Source: Rhodothermales bacterium
GTDB lineage: Bacteria > Bacteroidota > Rhodothermia > Rhodothermales > Bin80
NCBI GenBank assembly: GCA_028278205.1
Contig: JANQES010000005.1
Location: forward strand, 1-37,311
Length of the DNA: 37,311 nucleotides
Direction of reading: 5' to 3'
The notes under the pieces are model-generated. The model worked only from the letters and a program-made list of their open reading frames with translations, was not told the DNA's origin and made no database searches. A program made the translations under genes and the position numbers. Below, piece by piece: positions 32,379-37,311 of the stretch; within the stretch, counting starts at the first letter, position 1, and each line of letters opens with the position of its first letter.

Positions 32379-34751
32379 ATGAGCCGTACATCCCGACTCG
32401 ATAGATACACCGTCCCCTACACACGCTGGGTCATCCGGTGGCGCTGGCCGATTGTGGTCGTCTCGCTGCTGGTGGTGATGCTGCTCGGCAGCGGCGCGCG
32501 CGGGCTGTTCTTCGACACCAACTACCGCGCGTTCTTCAGCGATGAGAACCCGCAGCTAACGGCCTTCGAGGCGCTGCAAAACATCTACACGAAGAACGAC
32601 AACATCCTCTTCGTGGTGGCCCCGCAGGACGGCCGGGTCTTCACCCCCACCACGCTCGACGCCATCGAAACGCTCACCGCCGAGGCCTGGAAGGTGCCCT
32701 ACGCCATCCGCGTCGATGCCGTGACCAACTTCCAGCACACCTACGCCGAAGAGGACGACCTGATCGTGCAGGATCTCGTCGAAAACGCTTCTGATAAGGG
32801 ATTGAACGCCCTCGGAAACGCCCGCGCAGTGGCGCTCAGCGAACCGTTCATCCGGGATCGGCTGATCGACTCGGAGGCGGAGGTGACGGGCGTGAACGTG
32901 ACGTTGCAACTGCCGGAGGGCGATGCGATGGCGGTGCCGGAGACGGTAGCGTATGCCCGCGACCTGGCCGATCAGATCCGCGCGCAATACCCGGACGTGG
33001 CGGTGTACATGACGGGCATCGCGATGCTGAACAATGCTTTCATGGAGACCAGTCAGAACGAAATGGCGACGCTGATGCCGCTGATGTTTCTGGCCATGTT
33101 TCTGATCATGATCTTCTCGCTGCGATCGCTGAGCGGGACGTTTTCGACGATGCTCGTGGTGATGCTTTCGGTGATGGTGGCGATGGGCCTCGGCGGCTTT
33201 TTCAAGGTGGGGCTGACGCCGCCGTCGGCGCAGGCGCCGATCATCATCATGACCCTTGCCATCGCCGACAGCATCCACATCCTCGTGACGATGCTGCGGG
33301 AGATGGGCAAAGGCCTCCCCAAACGCGACGCCATCGTCGAGAGCATTCGCGTCAACATGGCGCCGGTGTTTCTGACGACCATCTCGACGGTCATCGGGTT
33401 TTTGAGCCTCAACTTCAGCGACGTGCCGCCTTTCAACCACCTCGGCAACCTGACGGCGGCAGGCGTGACGGCGGCGTTCGTCTTCTCGGTGCTGTTCCTG
33501 CCCGCGCTCGTCGCCCTGCTGCCCGTGCGCGTGAAGGTCCGGGCTGAATCGAAATCGACGTGGATCGACCGGCTGGCGGACTTTGTGATCGAAAGGCGGC
33601 GGGTGCTTTTGTGGAGTTCGGCGGCGGTGGTGTTGTTGCTGGTGGCCTTCATCCCCCGCAATGAACTCGATGACCGCTTCGTCGAATATTTCGACCACCG
33701 CATCACGTTCCGCACCGACACCGATTTCACGTCCGAAAACCTGACGGGCATCTACCAGATCGAGTTTTCGCTCGACGGCGGCGAGAGCGGCGGCATCAGC
33801 AATCCGGGCTATCTGCAACAGGTCGATGACTTCGCGGCGTGGTACCGGCAGCAGCCCGGCGTCATCCACGTCAACACGTTCACCGACGTGATGAAGCGCC
33901 TCAACAAAAACATGCACGCCGACGACCCGGCCTACTACCGCCTGCCGGAGACGCGCGACCTGGCCGCGCAATACCTGTTGCTCTACGAGATGTCGCTGCC
34001 CTACGGCCTCGACCTCAACAACCAGATCAACGTCGATAAATCGGCCACGCGCTTCACGGTCACGCTCGACAACATCAGCACTAAATCGATGCGCGCGTTA
34101 GCCGCGCGCGGCGAGCAGTGGCTGCGCGACAACACCGGCGCGTCGATGCACGCCGTGGGGTCGGGGCCGATTGTGATGTTTGCGCACATTTCGGGGATCA
34201 ACATCCGGAGTATGCTCATCGGCAGCACACTGGCGCTGATGTTGATCTCGGTGCTGATGATCTTTGCGCTGCGCAGCCTGAAGCTGGGGCTGATCAGCTT
34301 CCTGCCCAACCTGATCCCGGTGGCGATGGCCTTCGGCATCTGGGGCCTGACCTCCGGCGTGGTCAACATCGGCCTGTCGGTAGTCATCGGCATGACGATG
34401 GGCATCGTGGTGGATGATTCGATCCACTTCCTCACCAAATACCTCCGCGCCCGCCGCGAGAAAGGCCTCGACGCCGCCGGCGCCGTGCGCTACGCCTTCT
34501 CGTCGGTAGGCCGCGCCCTGGTCGTGACGTCGATGATCCTGGCCGTCGGCTTCGGCATCCTGGCCACGTCGGCCTTCGACATGAACGCGAGCATGGGCCT
34601 GCTGACGGCCATCACCATCGGCCTGGCCCTGGCGGTCGATTTCCTGTTCCTGCCGCCGCTGCTGCTCTGGCTCGACGGCAAGCCTGCTGCGCTGAAACTG
34701 CGGCGTAGCGGCGCCGAGGCGACGGAAGCGTACGCGCCGGTTCGGTCTTGA
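32379..34751 (+). CDS. RND/MMPL-family transporter
   Basis: About 790 residues. I chose the ATG at 32379 because GGAGGA sits 9-10 bases upstream; an in-frame ATG at 32364 overlaps that site. The protein has the two-fold RND layout: TM1 (about 22-40, WRWPIVVVSLLVVMLLG), a periplasmic domain, five more helices, then the repeat with TM7 near 400 and a last bundle. Each bundle carries the acidic motif typical of MMPL/HpnN-like members: MTLAIADSIHILVTML in the first half and GIVVDDSIHFLTKYL in the second, which would carry the proton relay. Such proteins export lipids or hydrophobic molecules. The following LolA-like and outer-membrane genes suggest a route for lipid or lipoprotein cargo to the outer membrane. 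It is preceded by three Rrf2 operator candidates. Confidence 0.92.
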   Translation: MSRTSRLDRYTVPYTRWVIRWRWPIVVVSLLVVMLLGSGARGLFFDTNYRAFFSDENPQLTAFEALQNIYTKNDNILFVVAPQDGRVFTPTTLDAIETLTAEAWKVPYAIRVDAVTNFQHTYAEEDDLIVQDLVENASDKGLNALGNARAVALSEPFIRDRLIDSEAEVTGVNVTLQLPEGDAMAVPETVAYARDLADQIRAQYPDVAVYMTGIAMLNNAFMETSQNEMATLMPLMFLAMFLIMIFSLRSLSGTFSTMLVVMLSVMVAMGLGGFFKVGLTPPSAQAPIIIMTLAIADSIHILVTMLREMGKGLPKRDAIVESIRVNMAPVFLTTISTVIGFLSLNFSDVPPFNHLGNLTAAGVTAAFVFSVLFLPALVALLPVRVKVRAESKSTWIDRLADFVIERRRVLLWSSAAVVLLLVAFIPRNELDDRFVEYFDHRITFRTDTDFTSENLTGIYQIEFSLDGGESGGISNPGYLQQVDDFAAWYRQQPGVIHVNTFTDVMKRLNKNMHADDPAYYRLPETRDLAAQYLLLYEMSLPYGLDLNNQINVDKSATRFTVTLDNISTKSMRALAARGEQWLRDNTGASMHAVGSGPIVMFAHISGINIRSMLIGSTLALMLISVLMIFALRSLKLGLISFLPNLIPVAMAFGIWGLTSGVVNIGLSVVIGMTMGIVVDDSIHFLTKYLRARREKGLDAAGAVRYAFSSVGRALVVTSMILAVGFGILATSAFDMNASMGLLTAITIGLALAVDFLFLPPLLLWLDGKPAALKLRRSGAEATEAYAPVRS

Positions 34752-34752
34752 T

Positions 34753-34840
34753 CGAAAGGGTGAGAGGGGGAAAGGGCGAGAGGGAGATTCTTGCTCGCAC
34801 CCCATCCCCCTCTCTCCCTCTCCCCCACGCTCTCTTTCGA
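34753..34840. repeat. purine/pyrimidine inverted repeat between exporter and LolA-like genes
   Basis: A purine arm of GAAAGGGTGAGAGGGGG type (34753-34786) faces a pyrimidine arm of CCCTCTCTCCCTCTCCCCC type ending in CTCTCTTTC (34806-34840). It lies inside an otherwise co-directional operon, so it may modulate relative expression or mRNA stability. Confidence 0.7.
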
Positions 34841-34870
34841 AAAAACATCCCCTTAACAACGAGAAAAGCC

Positions 34871-35710
34871 ATGAACTTCCAGCATAAACTCCGCACCTAC
34901 CTGCAACGCCTCATCCTCGCCCTGTTGATCATCGGATGGACGCCCATTGCCGCGTTGGCGCAACCCTCTGCCGGCGCCGTGCCTGCCGGTGACGACGAAG
35001 CGCGCGGCCTGAAAATCGCCGAAGAGGCCGACCGCCGCGACACGGGCTTCGAGGATTTCACCGCTGAACTGACGATGATCCTGCGAAACCGCCACGGGCA
35101 GGAATCGACCCGTGAGATTCGCAACCGCACCAAAGAAGTCGAGGGCGACGGCGATAAGTCGCTCATCATCTTCGACCAGCCGCGCGACGTCAAAGGCACG
35201 GCGTTTCTCAACTACACGCACGCGACGGGGCCGGACGATCAGTGGCTCTACCTGCCGGCGCTCAAACGCGTCAAGCGCATCGCCTCGAACAACAAATCGG
35301 GGCCGTTTATGGGCAGCGAGTTTGCCTACGAAGACATCTCGTCGCAGGAGGTCGAAAAGTACACCTACAAATACATGCGCGACGAGACGCTCGACGGCCT
35401 CGATCACTTCGTCGTCGAGCGGTATCCGACGGATAAAAATTCGGGTTACACGCGGCAGGTGGCGTGGTACGATCAGGCCGAATATCGCCTTCAAAAGATC
35501 GAATTCTACGACCGCAAGGACGATCTGCTCAAGACGCTGACGTACCACGACTACCAGCAATACGTCGATCAGTACTGGCGCGCGGGGCGGATGGAGATGG
35601 TCAACCATCAGACCGGCAAAAGCACGACGCTCCAGTGGCGCGACTATGAATTCCGCGTCGGCCTGACGGATCGGGATTTTGATCAGAATACGCTGAAGAG
35701 GGCTCGTTAG
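34871..35710 (+). CDS. outer-membrane lipoprotein-sorting protein (LolA-like)
   Basis: A 279-residue protein with a signal peptide (about 1-30, ending ALAQ) and a LolA-like half-barrel (PF17131-type). The recognisable run starts A-x-E-x-D-R-R-D-T-G-F-E-D-F-T-A-E-L-T-M-I-L-R-N and includes S-L-I-I-F-D-Q-P-R-D-V-K-G-T-A-F-L-N-Y, D-D-Q-W-L-Y-L-P-A-L-K-R-V-K-R-I, F-M-G-S-E-F-A-Y-E-D and W-x-D-Y-x-F-R-V-G-L. Proteins of this family are commonly encoded beside MMPL/RND transporters and are thought to carry hydrophobic cargo across the periplasm. The ATG at 34871 follows directly after the inverted repeat; the longer in-frame extension reads through that repeat and was rejected. Confidence 0.92.
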   Translation: MNFQHKLRTYLQRLILALLIIGWTPIAALAQPSAGAVPAGDDEARGLKIAEEADRRDTGFEDFTAELTMILRNRHGQESTREIRNRTKEVEGDGDKSLIIFDQPRDVKGTAFLNYTHATGPDDQWLYLPALKRVKRIASNNKSGPFMGSEFAYEDISSQEVEKYTYKYMRDETLDGLDHFVVERYPTDKNSGYTRQVAWYDQAEYRLQKIEFYDRKDDLLKTLTYHDYQQYVDQYWRAGRMEMVNHQTGKSTTLQWRDYEFRVGLTDRDFDQNTLKRAR

Positions 35711-35890
35711 GATGAGTCGGAGAGCCGGGGATTTTATGAGTCGGGGAGCCGGAGAGTCGGAGAGCCGGGGAAAAAAGTTTTTTCTCCGATTCATCAACCT
35801 CCGATTCTCAGCCCCCCTGACTCATCAACCCTCGACTCTCCGGCTCACCAATCCCCGACTCTCCGACTCCTCGACTCTCCGACTCAACAA
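35711..35890. repeat. GAGTCGGAGAGCCGGGG inverted-repeat cluster
   Basis: The left part carries several copies of GAGTCGGAGAGCCGGGG-type units. The right part carries their reverse complements (CCCCGACTCTCCGACTC type), with a T/A-rich turn (AAAAAAGTTTTTTC) in the middle. It fills the whole space between the LolA-like gene and the outer-membrane protein gene. A frame across it exists but encodes only a repetitive Ser/Arg-rich tail. Confidence 0.75.
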
Positions 35891-35894
35891 TATC

Positions 35895-37103
35895 ATGGCA
35901 CGCTATAACTACATACCGTTGATGAGCCTCTTGCTCCTTGCAACGCTCCTGCCTATGAAAGCCGGGGCGCAGGAGCTGACGGGGCGCGTCACGGCGGAGA
36001 CGCGCGCTTTTCCGAACGCGCCGCTGGCCGGCGAACAGCACAACAGCACCGGATCGGTGGCGTTTCAGCCGGAGGTGTATCACGCCTGGGACCGGGGCGA
36101 TCAGAGCATTACCTTCACGCCGTTCCTCCGCCTCGACCTCGGCGATGCGGCCCGTTCGCATTTCGACATCCGCGAACTCTACTGGCAGAAAGCCGCCCGA
36201 AGCTGGGAGTTGAAAGTGGGCGTGGCGAAGGTTTTCTGGGGCGTGACCGAGGCGCAGCACCTCGTCGATATCATCAACCAGACGGATCTCGTGGAGCAGC
36301 CCGACGGTGAGGAAAAGCTCGGCCAGCCGATGGTCAATTTCACGTGGATCAAGAACTGGGGCGTCGTCGATGCTTTTGTGCTGCCGTGGTTTCGGGAACG
36401 GACGTTTCCGGGGCGGCAGGGCCGATTGCGAGCGCCGCTGCCCGTCGATGACGATCAGGCCGATTTCGACCGGCGCATCGATCTGGCGGCGCGGTGGTCG
36501 CACACGCTCGGCGCGTTCGACGTAGGCGTGGCGCATTTTTACGGGACGAGCCGCGAGCCGCGCCTGCTGCCCGGCCTCGACGACACAGGCCGCGCCGTCT
36601 TGATCCCGCGCTACGATGTCATCCACCAGACGAGCCTCGACGTGCAGTACACCACGGGCGCGTGGCTGTGGAAGTTCGAAGCCATCACCCGCAGCGGCCA
36701 GGGCAGCCGGTTCGTCGCGTTCGCGGGCGGGTTCGAATACACCTTCAGCAACCTCCGCGACACCGGCCTCGACCTCGGCCTGCTCGTCGAATATCTCTAC
36801 GACGGACGCGACAAGGTGGATTTCGGCGGGCAACGCCTCGCGCCGGTAGCGTTCGAAGACGACGTGTTCTTCGGCGCGCGCCTGGCCTTCAACGACGTGC
36901 AAAGCACCGACCTGCTGGCCGGCGTCATCATCGACCGAAACACCGGCGCGAGCGCCCTCCGCGTCGAAGCCGGACGCCGCCTGCGCGACCGCTGGACGCT
37001 CGACCTGGAAATCGGCAGCTTCCTCAATACCTCCGCTGAAGACCAACTTTACGGCCTGCGCAAGGACTCATACTTGCAACTGGGGATGTCGTATCATTTC
37101 TGA
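35895..37103 (+). CDS. outer-membrane beta-barrel protein of the exporter operon
   Basis: A 402-residue protein from the ATG at 35895: signal peptide (1-25, ending AGAQ), then an all-beta chain with alternating polarity. Landmarks include F-D-I-R-E-L-Y-W-Q-K-A, W-E-L-K-V-G-V-A-K-V-F-W-G-V-T-E-A-Q-H-L-V-D-I-I-N-Q-T-D (residues about 100-125), and a C terminus of L-G-M-S-Y-H-F with the final Phe of outer-membrane proteins. It resembles the DUF1302/porin-like proteins that accompany MMPL and LolA-like genes, so it is the probable outer-membrane component of this pathway. Starting at 35712 would add a Ser/Arg-rich leader encoded by the repeat before a signal peptide, which is implausible. Confidence 0.88.
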   Translation: MARYNYIPLMSLLLLATLLPMKAGAQELTGRVTAETRAFPNAPLAGEQHNSTGSVAFQPEVYHAWDRGDQSITFTPFLRLDLGDAARSHFDIRELYWQKAARSWELKVGVAKVFWGVTEAQHLVDIINQTDLVEQPDGEEKLGQPMVNFTWIKNWGVVDAFVLPWFRERTFPGRQGRLRAPLPVDDDQADFDRRIDLAARWSHTLGAFDVGVAHFYGTSREPRLLPGLDDTGRAVLIPRYDVIHQTSLDVQYTTGAWLWKFEAITRSGQGSRFVAFAGGFEYTFSNLRDTGLDLGLLVEYLYDGRDKVDFGGQRLAPVAFEDDVFFGARLAFNDVQSTDLLAGVIIDRNTGASALRVEAGRRLRDRWTLDLEIGSFLNTSAEDQLYGLRKDSYLQLGMSYHF

Positions 37104-37189
37104 AATACTATGCTCAGTATCATACGGTTATTTTTTTGAAAACGACGGTTGTCTGGGTTTAAATTAGGGCGAACGCACGCTCAATTTGT

Positions 37190-37311
37190 TAGCGGATTGG
37201 GAAGCAAACTGCCCCCTTGAGGGGGCTGTCGCGCAGCGACTGGGGGTGTTCACCAAGCTGTTTGACACCCTCCGACCCGCCTTCGGCGGCCCACCTCCCT
37301 CAAGGGAGGAG
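37190..37311. repeat. dispersed palindromic repeat at the window end
   Basis: CCCCCTTGAGGGGG with GTCGCGCAGCGAC and GGGGGTGTT on the left is mirrored by ACACCCTCC, CCGCCTTCGGCGG and CCTCCCTCAAGGGAGG on the right. This is a compound inverted repeat that probably continues beyond the window. The 85 bases between it and the outer-membrane gene hold nothing I recognise. Confidence 0.65.

Noticed and set aside
32556..33971. Minus-strand open frame of 471 codons opposite the RND transporter
   Set aside because: Extremely His/Arg-rich and without motifs, as expected for the complement of membrane-helix codons.

Overview
The window looks like a chromosomal segment of a GC-rich member of the Bacteroidota/Rhodothermota lineage (Rhodothermales-like). 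This is inferred from three things: two secreted proteins end in the type IX secretion (T9SS) C-terminal sorting domain with the PNPFNP motif; there is a one-protein hybrid two-component system with a periplasmic propeller, kinase, receiver and AraC domain; and most genes lack a clear Shine-Dalgarno site. The window is mostly accessory or housekeeping-envelope genes, with intergenic spaces unusually full of long inverted repeats of many unrelated families.

Layout. 0.1-7.3 kb: a DUF2911 protein (+), then a minus-strand series: a TrpF-like protein, an exported truncated haemoglobin, an SRPBCC protein, a TPR protein next to a T9SS-sorted DUF4331 protein, and a SnoaL-like protein. 7.3-8.0 kb: non-coding repeat region. 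8.0-12.8 kb: a two-gene operon with a 4-bp overlap. The first gene is DUF4062-TIR-AAA. The second is AAA-transmembrane-coiled coil-TPR followed by what looks like a small outer-membrane barrel. This pair is the most novel-looking system here: a candidate TIR-based defence or envelope-signalling cassette. 13.1-13.7 kb: a small lipoprotein with a calcium-loop-like motif, then a terminator and an orphan 3' half of tRNA-Asp. 13.7-20 kb: a giant modular surface protein (seven propeller-like repeats, six CARDB-like and two DUF11-like repeats, sorting domain) and an FHA-domain protein with a helically phased repeat array upstream. 20.1-25.8 kb: the hybrid two-component regulator, a tiny membrane protein and a PQQ-type sugar dehydrogenase.

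26-27.4 kb: a lower-GC Hypoth_Ymh (TIGR02391-like) gene and a HicA-like two-gene unit. 27.5-31.4 kb: a soluble PAS histidine kinase and a DUF5916/CBM9-like outer-membrane protein. 31.5-37.1 kb: an Rrf2 regulator followed by an RND/MMPL exporter, a LolA-like lipoprotein-sorting protein and an outer-membrane barrel. Four copies of one 23-bp palindrome (TTTGTAAC-N7-GTTACAAA) lie upstream of the Rrf2 gene (one) and of the exporter operon (three), so this block reads as an autoregulated envelope transport or lipid-trafficking regulon.

All functional calls come from reading motifs by eye. No database search or structure prediction was run.
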